From Actinoplanes sp. N902-109 (GTDB lineage: Bacteria > Actinomycetota > Actinomycetes > Mycobacteriales > Micromonosporaceae), in NCBI RefSeq assembly GCF_000389965.1, contig NC_021191.1:4217501-4281500 (forward strand): 64,000 bases of DNA, in the 5' to 3' direction. The number at the start of each line of letters is the position of its first letter. Position 1 is the first letter of the stretch. The notes under the pieces were generated by a model. That model had not been told where the DNA came from. It was given only the letters and a program-made list of their open reading frames with translations, and made no database searches. This document shows, piece by piece, positions 7,678 through 16,889 of this stretch. The translations under genes and the position numbers were made by a program.

Positions 7678-9243
7678 ATGAGAAGACCGTTCGCGCTGCT
7701 GGGCGCCGTTTCGTTGGTCGTACTGGGAGCTGCCGCGCCGGGCGTTTCTGAGGCGGAGGCTGGCCCGCGTGCCGCTGTGCCGGGCGTTTCCGGGGCGGAG
7801 GCTGGCCCGCGTGCCGCTGTGCCGGGCGTTTCCGGGGCGGAGGCTGGCCCGCGTGCCGCCGTGCCGGGCGTTACCCGGGCGGAGGCTGCCCGGCGTGTCG
7901 CGGTGCCGGGTGGTGGGAGGGCGGCTGCCCGGCCCGTGTTCATCAGAACCGTTGTGGCGACGGGGCTCCAGGATCCGTACGAGATCGTCTGGGGCCCCGG
8001 CGGACAACTCTGGGTCACCGAGAAGAGCGGCCTCCGGGTCACCCGGGTCGATCCGGTCAGCGGCGCCAGAAGCACGGCGCTGGACCTGAGCGGGACGGCG
8101 TTCCACGCCCGAGGTGGGCAGGACGGGTTGCTGGGACTCGCTTTTCACCCGTCCGGGCGCTACGCCTACGTGTCGTACACCTACCAGACGACCGTGCCGG
8201 ACCCGGTCACGGGCGAGACGCGCCGGTTGACGATCGCGCGATACACAGTTGACCGGACGACGTACACGTTGATCGATCCGCGGACGCTTCTCGCCGGGTT
8301 GCCGTCGAGCAGCGACCACCAGTCGGCGCGGCTGCGGTTCGGCCCGGACGGCAAGCTCTATTACACGATCGGCGATCAAGGGGCCAATCAGTTCGCCTAT
8401 GCGTGCCGACCGAACCAGGCCCAGCGGCTGCCCACCGCGGCGGAGGTCGAGGCCGGGGACTGGAGCGCCTATCAAGGCAAGACCCTGCGAATCAATGTCG
8501 ACGGCTCGATCCCGTCCAGCAACCCAGTCGTCAACGGTGTACGCAGTCATGTCTACACGTACGGCCACCGCAACCCGCAGGGCATGGACTTCGGCGCGCA
8601 CGGCTTGCTGTACGAGGCCGAGCAGGGCCCGAAGACCGATGACGAGATTAACGTCGTGCAGCGCGGCAACAACTACGGCTGGCCGTACGTGGCCGGGCGG
8701 CGCGACGACAAGGCCTATGTCTACGGCGACTGGTCGCAGTCGGCGCCGACCCCGTGCACCGACCTCACCTACGACGATGCGACCTTGCCGTCCACGGTGC
8801 CCCAGCAGAAGGAGACCGACTGGAAGGGGCGATCGGTGGCCCCGATCAGCACCATCGGCACGACGGTTGACAACGGCTACGACTTCCGGGACCCGGCTTG
8901 TGCGGACGGCGGCCGCTTCTTCATCTGCTACCCGACAGTCGCGCCGTCCAGCCTCAGCTACTACCGGGGCGGTATCGACGGCTGGGGGCGGTCACTGGTG
9001 GTCACCAGCCTGAAGGACGGCAGCGTCTACAAGCTCGGGTTGACGGCGAACGGCAAACGCATCGTCAACATTGACCGCATGTGGACGTCGCAGAACCGCT
9101 ATCGCGACACGGCCTTCAGCCCGGACGGCAGAACCATCTACGTGGCGACCGACAGCGCCGGCCTGGTCCGCGGCGCTGACGGCGCGCCGACCACCGAGTT
9201 GACCGAGCCCGGCTCGATCCTGGCGTTCCGCGCGGTGCGATAA
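7678..9243 (+). CDS. Secreted PQQ-dependent sugar (glucose/sorbosone) dehydrogenase
   Basis: A 521-residue protein with an N-terminal signal sequence. Residues ~22-77 are four copies of a 14-residue repeat. The catalytic six-bladed propeller begins near residue 90: FIRTVVATGLQDPYEIVWGPGGQLWVTEK, GGQDGLLGLAFHP, and a DHHQSARLRFGPDGKLYYTIGDQG block that contains the expected catalytic histidine and PQQ/calcium ligands. The C-terminal half has YGHRNPQGMDF and EAEQGPKTDDEIN, both family hallmarks. These enzymes oxidise aldoses outside the cell with PQQ and feed electrons to a respiratory acceptor. The repeat insertion between signal and propeller is unusual (see findings). Confidence 0.88.
   Translation: MRRPFALLGAVSLVVLGAAAPGVSEAEAGPRAAVPGVSGAEAGPRAAVPGVSGAEAGPRAAVPGVTRAEAARRVAVPGGGRAAARPVFIRTVVATGLQDPYEIVWGPGGQLWVTEKSGLRVTRVDPVSGARSTALDLSGTAFHARGGQDGLLGLAFHPSGRYAYVSYTYQTTVPDPVTGETRRLTIARYTVDRTTYTLIDPRTLLAGLPSSSDHQSARLRFGPDGKLYYTIGDQGANQFAYACRPNQAQRLPTAAEVEAGDWSAYQGKTLRINVDGSIPSSNPVVNGVRSHVYTYGHRNPQGMDFGAHGLLYEAEQGPKTDDEINVVQRGNNYGWPYVAGRRDDKAYVYGDWSQSAPTPCTDLTYDDATLPSTVPQQKETDWKGRSVAPISTIGTTVDNGYDFRDPACADGGRFFICYPTVAPSSLSYYRGGIDGWGRSLVVTSLKDGSVYKLGLTANGKRIVNIDRMWTSQNRYRDTAFSPDGRTIYVATDSAGLVRGADGAPTTELTEPGSILAFRAVR
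7741..7908. repeat. 42-bp in-frame tandem repeat inside the sugar dehydrogenase
   Basis: Four head-to-tail copies encode GVSEAEAGPRAAVP, twice GVSGAEAGPRAAVP, and a diverged GVTRAEAARRVAVP. It lies directly after the signal-peptide hydrophobic core, so it would form an extended spacer on the mature protein. Confidence 0.85.
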
Positions 9244-9477
9244 GGCCGCGGTGTGGTGGTGCGTGGTGGGACGGCGTACGGCGTGGCGGGGCCGGGGCGT
9301 TGCGAACCGGGTGCGACAAGGCCAGGTGTGACGCCCGCAGCGATGGCTCGTTACAGCGGGATACGTTCGTGGTTGCCGGCGCGTGAACGCTTCGGCGGCC
9401 CCTGGTTTCGCTCCCAAGATCTGGATACGTTGCAGAGCGAGTGCGGGGCAACCGGCCCGCAAGAACTGGGAGGCTTC

Positions 9478-10302
9478 ATGCCGACGATCACCACGTCAGA
9501 CGGCACCGAGATCTTCTACAAGGACTGGGGCACCGGCCAGCCGATCGTCTTCAGCCACGGTTGGCCGCTGTCGGCCGACGACTGGGACTCCCAGATGCTG
9601 TTCTTCCTGCGGCAGGGCTACCGCGTCATCGCGCACGACCGGCGCGGGCACGGCCGGTCCGCGCAGGTCGCCGACGGCCACGACATGGACCACTATGCCG
9701 ACGACCTCGCCGCGCTGACCGCCCACCTCGACCTGCACGACGCCGTCCACGTCGGTCACTCCACCGGCGGCGGCGAGGTCGCGCACTATATCGCCCGGCA
9801 CGGCGAGAGCCGCGTCGCCAAGGCGGTGCTGATCAGCGCGGTGCCGCCGATCATGGTGCAGACCGAGGCCAACCCCGGCGGCCTGCCCAAGAGCGTGTTC
9901 GACGGCCTGCAGGACCAGGTCGCGAAGAACCGCTCGGTCTTCTACCGCGACCTCGCGTCGACCGCGTTCTACGGCTTCAACCGCCCGGGCGTGGAGGCGC
10001 AGGAGGCGATCATCGAGAACTGGTGGCGGCAGGGCATGATGGGCAGCATCAAGGCCCACTACGACGGCATCGTGGCGTTCTCCCAGACCGACTTCACCGA
10101 GGACCTGAAGAAGATCACGGTGCCGGTGCTGGTCATGCACGGCGACGACGACCAGGTCGTACCGTACGAGGACTCGGGCCCGCTGTCGGCGAAGCTGGTG
10201 CAGAACGGCACGCTGAAGACGTACGCCGGTTTCCCGCACGGCATGCCCACCACGCAGGCCGAGACCATCAACGCCGATCTGCTGGCCTTCATCCGCGGCT
10301 GA
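9478..10302 (+). CDS. Alpha/beta hydrolase, non-heme chloroperoxidase/esterase type
   Basis: A 274-residue protein that fits the cofactor-free haloperoxidase/arylesterase family along its whole length. It has the oxyanion block SHGWPLSADDW, the nucleophile elbow GHSTGGG, the acid in MHGDDDQVVP and the histidine in GFPHGMPT, giving an intact Ser-Asp-His triad. It is cytosolic (no signal). ATG 9478 is preceded by an excellent ribosome site (GGGAGG, 6 bases before). The 234-bp upstream gap has no gene. It contains GTTT followed 14 bases later by GGATAC at about 9408-9431, a weak match to stress-sigma promoters. In vivo substrates are probably esters or lactones. Confidence 0.85.
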   Translation: MPTITTSDGTEIFYKDWGTGQPIVFSHGWPLSADDWDSQMLFFLRQGYRVIAHDRRGHGRSAQVADGHDMDHYADDLAALTAHLDLHDAVHVGHSTGGGEVAHYIARHGESRVAKAVLISAVPPIMVQTEANPGGLPKSVFDGLQDQVAKNRSVFYRDLASTAFYGFNRPGVEAQEAIIENWWRQGMMGSIKAHYDGIVAFSQTDFTEDLKKITVPVLVMHGDDDQVVPYEDSGPLSAKLVQNGTLKTYAGFPHGMPTTQAETINADLLAFIRG

Positions 10303-10445
10303 GCAAGCGCGGCGGAGCAGACGCGGCCGAAAGATCGCAGCCGAGCGGACGCGACTGGGCAGGCGCGGCCGAAGATCGCGGCTGAGCAGATGCGGCTGAC
10401 GGAACGCGGCCGGCGGATCCGCGGCTGCAAGATCGGCGGCGGGGA
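10303..10445. repeat. Degenerate GC-rich tandem repeat between two genes
   Basis: Blocks such as GCGCGGCCGAAGATCGCGG followed by CTGAGCAGA recur with variation through the gap after the hydrolase stop. The unit is roughly 28-35 bp and too diverged to set exactly. It carries no convincing open frame. Confidence 0.5.
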
Positions 10446-10462
10446 GATCTAAGCTCGGTCGC

Positions 10463-11413
10463 ATGAAGATTGTGGTGCTGGACGACTACCAGCGGGTCGC
10501 TCGGACGTACGGGCCGTTCGACTCGCTGGCAGGCGCCGAGGTCGAGGTGGTGCACGAGCACATCGCGGATCCCGGCGAGCTGGCGGCGGCCCTGCGGGGT
10601 GCCGAGGTGGTGGTGGCGATGCGGGAGCGCACCCCGTTCCGGTCCTTCGACAAGCTGCCCGACCTGCGGCTGCTGGTCACCACCGGCATGGTCAACGCGG
10701 CCATCGACCTGGCGGCGGCGGCCGCGCACGGGGTGACGGTGTGCGGGACCGAGCCGGCCGGTTCCGGTTATGCGAACACCGCCGAGCTGACCTGGGCGCT
10801 GATCCTGGCCGTGCAGCGGCATGTGGTCACCGAGGACCGGGCGGTGCGCGAGGGGCGCTGGCAGACCACGGTCGGCACCGATCTGGCCGGCAGCACTCTC
10901 GGCGTACTGGGGCTGGGCCGGCTCGGCACCCAGGTGGCCCGGGTCGGTCAGGCGTTCGGCATGCGGGTGATCGCGTGGAGTCAGAACCTGACGCCGGAGC
11001 GTGCGGCCGAGGGCGGCGCGACGTACGTCTCCAAGGACGAGTTGTTCGCGACCAGTGACGTGCTCACCGTGCACCTCAAGCTGAGCCGGCGCACGACCGG
11101 GCTGATCGGCGCCGCCGAACTGGCCGCGATGAAGCCCAGCGCGGTGCTCGTCAACACCTCGCGCGGCCCGATCGTCGACGAGGCCGCGCTGGTCACCGCG
11201 CTGACCGCGGGCACCATCGCGGGCGCCGGGCTGGACGTGTTCGACGTCGAGCCGCTGCCGGCCGGGCACCCGCTGCGCGACGCGCCCAACACCGTGCTGC
11301 TGCCGCACATCGGCTACGTCACCGACGCCGGTTACCGCGCGATGTACGAGCAGGCCGTCGAGGACATCAGGGCGTGGCAGGCGGGTGCGCCGGTGCGGGT
11401 GCTCACGCCGTAG
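10463..11413 (+). CDS. D-2-hydroxyacid dehydrogenase (phosphoglycerate-dehydrogenase-like)
   Basis: A 316-residue protein with the two-domain D-2-hydroxyacid dehydrogenase layout. The substrate-binding halves flank a Rossmann domain with GVLGLGRLGTQVA near residue 152. The family residues R in NTSRGPIVDE, E in FDVEPL and H in LLPHIGYVT form the expected Arg-Glu-His catalytic set. It should reduce or oxidise a 2-keto/2-hydroxy acid with NAD(P)H in the cytosol. The length and the absence of an ACT domain argue against a true SerA. The start ATG has a purine run (GGGGAG) only at about 16 bases, so translation may be weak. Confidence 0.85.
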   Translation: MKIVVLDDYQRVARTYGPFDSLAGAEVEVVHEHIADPGELAAALRGAEVVVAMRERTPFRSFDKLPDLRLLVTTGMVNAAIDLAAAAAHGVTVCGTEPAGSGYANTAELTWALILAVQRHVVTEDRAVREGRWQTTVGTDLAGSTLGVLGLGRLGTQVARVGQAFGMRVIAWSQNLTPERAAEGGATYVSKDELFATSDVLTVHLKLSRRTTGLIGAAELAAMKPSAVLVNTSRGPIVDEAALVTALTAGTIAGAGLDVFDVEPLPAGHPLRDAPNTVLLPHIGYVTDAGYRAMYEQAVEDIRAWQAGAPVRVLTP

Positions 11414-11472
11414 CCGTCGCGGCGCTCCCGGATCGATGATGGTGCTGGTGCTGTCCCCGGGCATTCCCCGTT

Positions 11473-11486
11473 GTGTCGTCCGACAC
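11473..11486. promoter_or_regulatory. Palindrome upstream of the Pls-type synthetase
   Basis: GTGTCG-TC-CGACAC is a perfect 6+6 inverted repeat 84 bases before the synthetase start, in a 157-bp intergenic region. It is a plausible operator for the synthetase-peptidase operon. No regulator gene is adjacent. Confidence 0.35.
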
Positions 11487-11570
11487 GAAACCGAAACATC
11501 GCCGCCGGATCGCGGGTTCGCCACGTAGCGTTGATCGCCGCCCCCCTGGCCCCGGCAGCGAAGGTGGACC

Positions 11571-14500
11571 GTGACTTCAGCTCTCCAGCTGGTAACTCTC
11601 CCCACGATCACCACCGCACCGACGGCCCCGGCCGTCTATCGCACCTCTTCGGCACCGGTACGCCGCACGCTGCTCGACATTCTCGACGAGACGATCGCCG
11701 CGCACCCGGCCGCGGCCGCGATCGACGACGGCGACCGGGTGCTGACGTATCGGCAGCTCGCCACCGAGGTCGAGGCTGTGCGGGCCACCCTGGCCGGGCA
11801 CGGCATCGGCCGCGGGGACCGGGTCGGCATCCGGGTGTCGTCCGGCTCGGCCCGGCTGTATCTGGCGATCCTGGGCGTGCTGCGCGCCGGTGCGGCGTAC
11901 GTGCCGGTCGATGCCGACGACCCGGACGAGCGCGCCGCGCTGGTGTTCGCCGAGGCCGGTGTCCGCGCGGTCATCAGTGACGAGGGCGTGACCAGGCAAG
12001 CCGCCGCCCCCCAAGAACCGACCGGCACGCCCGCCGCGCTGCAAGAACCGATCGGCATGCCCGTCGCGCCGCGGGAAAGCAGCGGCATGCCCGCCGCGCT
12101 GCTGGAAGGCAGCGGCACGCCCGTCGCGCTGCTGGAAGGCAGCGGCACGCCCGTCGCGCTGCTGGAAGGCAGCGGCACGCCCGCCGGGTCGCAGGAGGCC
12201 GCCGGGCCGACGCCGGGCGACGACGCCTGGATCATCTTCACGTCGGGTTCGACCGGTACGCCCAAGGGGGTCGCGGTCTCGCACGCGGCGGCGGCGGCCT
12301 TCGTCGATGCCGAGGCTCAGTTGTTCCTGCCTGACGAGCCGATCGGGCCGGGTGACCGGGTGCTGGCCGGGCTGTCGGTGGCGTTCGACGCCTCCTGCGA
12401 GGAGATGTGGCTGGCCTGGCGGCACGGTGCCTGCCTGGTGCCGGCCGCGCGCTCGCTGGTGCGCAGCGGCGTCGACCTGGGGCCGTGGCTGGCCGGGCAG
12501 CGCATCACCGTGGTCTCCACCGTGCCCACCCTGGCCGCGCTGTGGCCCGTCGAGGCGCTCGACGACGTCCGGCTGCTGATCTTCGGTGGCGAGGCCTGCC
12601 CGCCCGAGCTGGCCGAACGGCTGGCCGTCGAGGGGCGTGAGGTCTGGAACACCTATGGTCCCACCGAGGCGACCGTGGTGGCCTGTGCCGCCCAGCTGAC
12701 CGGCGCCGGCCCGGTGCGCATCGGGCTGCCGCTGCTGGGCTGGGAGCTCGCCGTGGTCGGCCCGGACGGCGAGCCGGTGGCCATGGGCGGGACCGGCGAG
12801 CTGGTGATCGGCGGCGTGGGCCTGGCCCGCTACCTGGACCGGGTCAAGGATGCCGCGAAGTTCGCGCCGCTGCCCGCGCTGGGCTGGCAGCGGGCGTACC
12901 GCAGCGGCGACATCGTCCGCGCCGAACCCGAGGGGCTGCTGTTCGTCGGGCGCGGCGACGAGCAGGTCAAGCTGGGCGGGCGCCGGATCGAGCTGGGCGA
13001 GGTCGACGCCGCGCTGCAGGCGTTGCCCGGGGTGGCCGGTGCGGCCGCCGCGGTCAAGCGCACCTCGGCGGGCAACCAGCTGCTGGTCGGCTATGTGGTG
13101 GTCCGCGACGGCGCCGAGTTCGACCCCGTCGCCGCCGCCGAGGTACTCCGGGAGCAGCTGCCCGCCGCGCTGGTCCCGCTGCTGGCGGTGATCGGCGAGC
13201 TCCCCACCCGTACCTCGGGGAAGGTGGACCGGGCGGCACTGCCGTGGCCCCTGGCGACCACGCGGAGCGGGCCGGGCGAGCTGAGCGCGACCGAGAGCTG
13301 GCTGGCCGACGGCTGGGCCGAGATCCTCGGGGTGCGGCCCGCCGCGGCCGACGCCGACTTCTTCAGCAACGGCGGGGGCAGCCTGACCGCGGCGCAGCTG
13401 GTGGCGTGGATCCGGGGCACCCACCCGCAGGTGTCCGTCGGTGACATCTACCAGAATCCGCGGCTGTCCGGGCTGGCCGCGGTGCTCGACGCGCTGGACG
13501 GCACGGCGGCGGTGCGCCGGGAGGTGCGGCCCACCCCACGCCGTACGGGATGGTTGCAGGCTCTGCTGCTCGTGCCGATGCTGGCGGTGGTCGGGTTGCG
13601 GTGGCTGACCGTGCTGGTGACGCTGGGCAAGGTGATGCCGTGGGCGCCGACCGTGTCGTGGTGGTGGATCGCGGCGGGCTGGGTGCTGCTGTTCAGCCCG
13701 CCCGGACGGATCGCGCTGGCGGCCGGGGCGGCTCGGGTGCTGCTGCGCGGCGTGCGCCCGGGTGACTACCCGCGCGGCGGTGGGGTGCACCTGCGGCTGT
13801 GGGCCGCGGAACGCTTCGCCGAGCTGACCGGTGTGACCGGCGCGGCGGCCGCGTCCTGGATGACGTTGTACGCGCGGGCGCTGGGCGCGCAGATCGGCCC
13901 GGACGTCGACCTGCACGCCGCCCCGCCGGTCACCGGCCTGCTCAAGCTGGGCCGCGGCGCCGCGGTCGAACCCGAGGCCGACCTGTCCGGCACCTGGGTC
14001 GACGGCGACATCGTGCACATCGGCAAGATCCGCGTCGGCGCGGGCGCCCGGGTCGGCGCGCGCAGCACCCTCGGTCCCGGCGCGCGGGTCGGCAAGAACG
14101 CGCACGTCCGCGCGGGCACCACGGTGCTCGGCGCGGTGCGGGCCAAACCGGAGAGCGGCTGGCCGGCCGGTCGCCCGGCGCGGTCGCGGTCCTGGATCTT
14201 CCTGTACGGGCTCAGCGCGCACCTGTTCGCGCTGGTGCCCGTGGCCGCGGCGGTCCCCGGGCTGGCCCTGATCGCCGACCGGCCCACCGCCGGGGCGGTC
14301 GCGCTCGGCGCCGTCGCCTACGTCCTCGGCTACGCGCTGCTGGTGCTGGCCGGGGTGCGCCTGCTGAGCATCGGGCTGCGCGCCGGGCACCACCCCGTGC
14401 AGGGCCGGGTCGCCTGGCAGGTGTGGGCCACCGAGCAGCTGATGGGCATGGCGCGGCACGGGCTGTTCCCGCTGTACGCGAGCCTGTTCACCCCGGTGTG

Positions 14501-15545
14501 GCTGCGGCTGCTCGGCGCCCGGGTGGGCCGGGGCGTCGAGGCGTCCACGGTGCTGGCGGTCCCGGCGATGACCACGGTGGCCGACGGTGCGTTCCTGGCC
14601 GACGACACCATGGTCGCCACCTACGAGCTGAGCCACGGCTGGCTGCGCATCGCCCCGGCGCGCATCGGCAAGCAGGCGTTCCTCGGCAACTCCGGGATGG
14701 CCGCGCCCGGCCGCACGGTGCCCAAGCGCAGCCTGGTCGGCGTGCTCTCGTCGGCGCCGCGCAAGGCCAAGAAGGGTTCGTCGTGGCTGGGCGCCCCGCC
14801 GATGCCGCTGCGGCGCACCGTGGAGACCGCCGACACCGGGCGCACGTACGAACCACCGCTGCGGCTCAAGCTGGCCCGCGCGGCGATCGAGCTCTGCCGC
14901 ATCGTCCCGGTGATGCTCGCCGGTGGGCTGGCGGTCGCGGTGCTTGCGGTTGTCGCGCTGGTGTGGCGTACGTACGGAGCGGGGTTTGCCGTTCTTGCCG
15001 CCGGGCCGGTGCTGCTGGCCGCCGCCGTCGTCGCCGGGCTGCTCGCGACGCTGGCGAAGTGGCTGCTGGTGGGGCGCATCCGGGTGAGCGACCGGGCCCT
15101 GTGGACCTCGTTCGTGTGGCGCAACGAGCTGGCCGACACGTTCGTCGAGGTGCTGGCCGCGCCGTGGCTGGTCCGGCTGACCAGCGGCACCCCGCTGCTG
15201 ACGGCCTGGCTGCGCACGCTCGGCGCCCGGATCGGGCGCGGGGTCTGGCTCGAGACCTACTGGCTGCCCGAGTACGATCTGGTGCGCCTGGGTGACGGCG
15301 CGACCGTCAACCGTGGCTGTGTGGTGCAGACCCACCTGTTCCATGATCGGGTGATGAGCATGGACGAGGTGACCTTGGACGCGGGCGCGGCGCTCGGCCC
15401 GCACGGCATCGTGCTGCCCGGCGCGAGCATCGGCGCGCGGACCACGGTGGGCCCCGGCTCGCTGGTGACCCGCGGTGACGCGGTGCCCGCCGACAGCCGC
15501 TGGCTGGGCAACCCGATCGCGGCGTGGCCGGCCCGGCGGGCATGA
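11571..15545 (+). CDS. Pls/PosA-family single-module NRPS (epsilon-poly-lysine synthetase-like)
   Basis: A 1324-residue membrane NRPS with no condensation domain. Residues ~25-550 form the adenylation domain, with core motifs IIFTSGSTGTPKG (A3), FDASCEEMW (A4), NTYGPTEA (A5), YRSGDIV (A7), QVKLGGRRIELGEVD (A8) and TSGKVDR (A10). A carrier domain follows, with the phosphopantetheine serine in NGGGSL at about residue 604. Three pairs of membrane segments (about 660-725, 870-940, 1105-1170) alternate with hexapeptide-repeat (LbH) domains. This is the architecture and length of Streptomyces epsilon-poly-L-lysine synthetase, which joins one amino acid repeatedly through isopeptide bonds. Hand alignment to GrsA gives binding-pocket residues DAESIGTVVK, suggesting a basic substrate. 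GTG start with AAGGTGG just upstream. A 10-residue repeat is inserted before A3. Confidence 0.88.
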   Translation: MTSALQLVTLPTITTAPTAPAVYRTSSAPVRRTLLDILDETIAAHPAAAAIDDGDRVLTYRQLATEVEAVRATLAGHGIGRGDRVGIRVSSGSARLYLAILGVLRAGAAYVPVDADDPDERAALVFAEAGVRAVISDEGVTRQAAAPQEPTGTPAALQEPIGMPVAPRESSGMPAALLEGSGTPVALLEGSGTPVALLEGSGTPAGSQEAAGPTPGDDAWIIFTSGSTGTPKGVAVSHAAAAAFVDAEAQLFLPDEPIGPGDRVLAGLSVAFDASCEEMWLAWRHGACLVPAARSLVRSGVDLGPWLAGQRITVVSTVPTLAALWPVEALDDVRLLIFGGEACPPELAERLAVEGREVWNTYGPTEATVVACAAQLTGAGPVRIGLPLLGWELAVVGPDGEPVAMGGTGELVIGGVGLARYLDRVKDAAKFAPLPALGWQRAYRSGDIVRAEPEGLLFVGRGDEQVKLGGRRIELGEVDAALQALPGVAGAAAAVKRTSAGNQLLVGYVVVRDGAEFDPVAAAEVLREQLPAALVPLLAVIGELPTRTSGKVDRAALPWPLATTRSGPGELSATESWLADGWAEILGVRPAAADADFFSNGGGSLTAAQLVAWIRGTHPQVSVGDIYQNPRLSGLAAVLDALDGTAAVRREVRPTPRRTGWLQALLLVPMLAVVGLRWLTVLVTLGKVMPWAPTVSWWWIAAGWVLLFSPPGRIALAAGAARVLLRGVRPGDYPRGGGVHLRLWAAERFAELTGVTGAAAASWMTLYARALGAQIGPDVDLHAAPPVTGLLKLGRGAAVEPEADLSGTWVDGDIVHIGKIRVGAGARVGARSTLGPGARVGKNAHVRAGTTVLGAVRAKPESGWPAGRPARSRSWIFLYGLSAHLFALVPVAAAVPGLALIADRPTAGAVALGAVAYVLGYALLVLAGVRLLSIGLRAGHHPVQGRVAWQVWATEQLMGMARHGLFPLYASLFTPVWLRLLGARVGRGVEASTVLAVPAMTTVADGAFLADDTMVATYELSHGWLRIAPARIGKQAFLGNSGMAAPGRTVPKRSLVGVLSSAPRKAKKGSSWLGAPPMPLRRTVETADTGRTYEPPLRLKLARAAIELCRIVPVMLAGGLAVAVLAVVALVWRTYGAGFAVLAAGPVLLAAAVVAGLLATLAKWLLVGRIRVSDRALWTSFVWRNELADTFVEVLAAPWLVRLTSGTPLLTAWLRTLGARIGRGVWLETYWLPEYDLVRLGDGATVNRGCVVQTHLFHDRVMSMDEVTLDAGAALGPHGIVLPGASIGARTTVGPGSLVTRGDAVPADSRWLGNPIAAWPARRA
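12011..12210. repeat. 30-bp in-frame tandem repeat inside the adenylation domain
   Basis: Between core motifs A2 and A3 lie about 6.7 copies of a 30-bp unit encoding ALLEGSGTPV and variants. Three middle copies are nearly identical in DNA. The array adds roughly 65 residues to a loop that is normally short. Confidence 0.88.
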
Positions 15546-16882
15546 CCCCGAAGCCACCCGGACCGCGCGGCGCCAAGCCGGGCGCGGACCACTCCACCGA
15601 CCCCTACCTGCCGGCCCACGGCAACGGCGGCTACCGGGTCCGGCACTACGACCTCGACCTCGACTACCGCATCGTCGCCAACCGGCTCGAGGGCCGCGCG
15701 GCGCTGACCGCGGTGGCCACGCACGCGCTGTCCCGGTTCACCGTCGACCTCGGCCGGTTCACCGTGCGCGAGGTGCGCGTCGACGGCACGCCGGCCAAGT
15801 TCAGCCACCACGGCCACAAGCTGGCGATCAAACCCGCGCGCCCGCTCGACGCCGGTGACACCTTCCGCATCGACATCCGGTACGCCGGCAAGCCCCACCC
15901 GATCACCGGCCGCTGGGGCGACATCGGCTGGGACGAGCTGACCGACGGCGTGCTGGTGGCCAGCCAGCCCAACGGGGCGCCGTCCTGGTTCCCGTGCAAC
16001 GACCTGCCCGGCGACAAGGCCACGTTCCGGGTGGCGCTCACCGCGGCCTCGGCGTACACGGTCCTGGTGACCGGCGACCTGGTCTCCCGTTACCGTGGTG
16101 CGGGCGCCACCCGCTGGGTGTTCGAACGCACCGAACCCACCGCCCCGTACCTCATGGGCGTCCAGATCGGCCGCTACGACACCCTCGACCTGGCCACCGG
16201 CGGGGTCGTCCAGCGCGCCGCCGTCCCGCCCCGGCTGCGCGCCGAGGTCCGCCACGACTTCGGCCGGCACGGCGAGATCATGGCGGCGCTGCAACGCTTC
16301 TTCGGCCCCTACCCCTTCCGCGAGTACGTCGTGGTGGTCACCGACGACGACCTCGACGACCCCGTCGAGGCGCAGGGCATGGCCGTCTTCGGCGCCAACC
16401 ACGTCGACGGCCGGCGCACCCACGAACGGCTGGTCGTCCACGAACTGGCCCACCAGTGGTTCGGCAACAGCCTGACGGTCGCGGACTGGCGGCACATCTG
16501 GCTCAACGAGGGCTTCGCCACGTACGCGGAATGGCTCTGGTCCGGCGCCTCCGCGGGGCCGTCGGCGGACGCCCTCGCGGCTCAGTGGTACGCCCGCCTG
16601 CCGGCCAACCCGTTCGGCACCACCGTCGCCGACCCCGGCGTCGACCTCATGTTCGACCCGATGGTCTACAAACGCGGCGCCCTCACCCTGCACGCCCTGC
16701 GCAAGAAGATCGGGAACGAGCCCTTCTTCGCCCTGCTGCGCTCCTGGGTCGCCGAGCATCAGCACGCCACGGTCACCACGGAACAGTTCCGTACGCACGC
16801 CCAGCGCTTCTCCCGGGAGCCGCTCGACGCGCTGTTCACCGAGTGGCTGGACCGTCCGGCCCGGCCGCCGCTGCCGGTCTAG
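15542..16882 (+). CDS. M1-family zinc metallopeptidase, coupled to the Pls-type synthetase
   Basis: A 446-residue single-catalytic-unit M1 peptidase without signal peptide. The zinc site is complete: HELAH at residues 300-304 and the third ligand E323 in WLNEGFATY. In place of the usual GAMEN exopeptidase loop there is EAQGMAVFG, so N-terminus recognition may differ. Its ATG lies inside the synthetase stop (ATGA, 4-base overlap), which implies translational coupling and a shared function. In poly-lysine producers M1-type enzymes degrade the polymer and protect the host, so the same role is inferred here. An in-frame GTG at 15524 was rejected because the overlap ATG is the normal coupled start. 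Confidence 0.88.
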   Translation: MTPKPPGPRGAKPGADHSTDPYLPAHGNGGYRVRHYDLDLDYRIVANRLEGRAALTAVATHALSRFTVDLGRFTVREVRVDGTPAKFSHHGHKLAIKPARPLDAGDTFRIDIRYAGKPHPITGRWGDIGWDELTDGVLVASQPNGAPSWFPCNDLPGDKATFRVALTAASAYTVLVTGDLVSRYRGAGATRWVFERTEPTAPYLMGVQIGRYDTLDLATGGVVQRAAVPPRLRAEVRHDFGRHGEIMAALQRFFGPYPFREYVVVVTDDDLDDPVEAQGMAVFGANHVDGRRTHERLVVHELAHQWFGNSLTVADWRHIWLNEGFATYAEWLWSGASAGPSADALAAQWYARLPANPFGTTVADPGVDLMFDPMVYKRGALTLHALRKKIGNEPFFALLRSWVAEHQHATVTTEQFRTHAQRFSREPLDALFTEWLDRPARPPLPV

Positions 16883-16889
16883 CCGCGCC

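Noticed and set aside
7371..8075. Upstream extension of the minus-strand MFS transporter
   Set aside because: The extension is repeat-derived and arginine/proline-rich and overlaps the sugar dehydrogenase. ATG 7370 has a good ribosome site.
11577..15557. A 1326-codon open frame antisense to the Pls-type synthetase
   Set aside because: It is low-complexity (Gly/Arg/Gln/Pro-rich), with no domain motifs, and mirrors third-position GC bias of the real gene.
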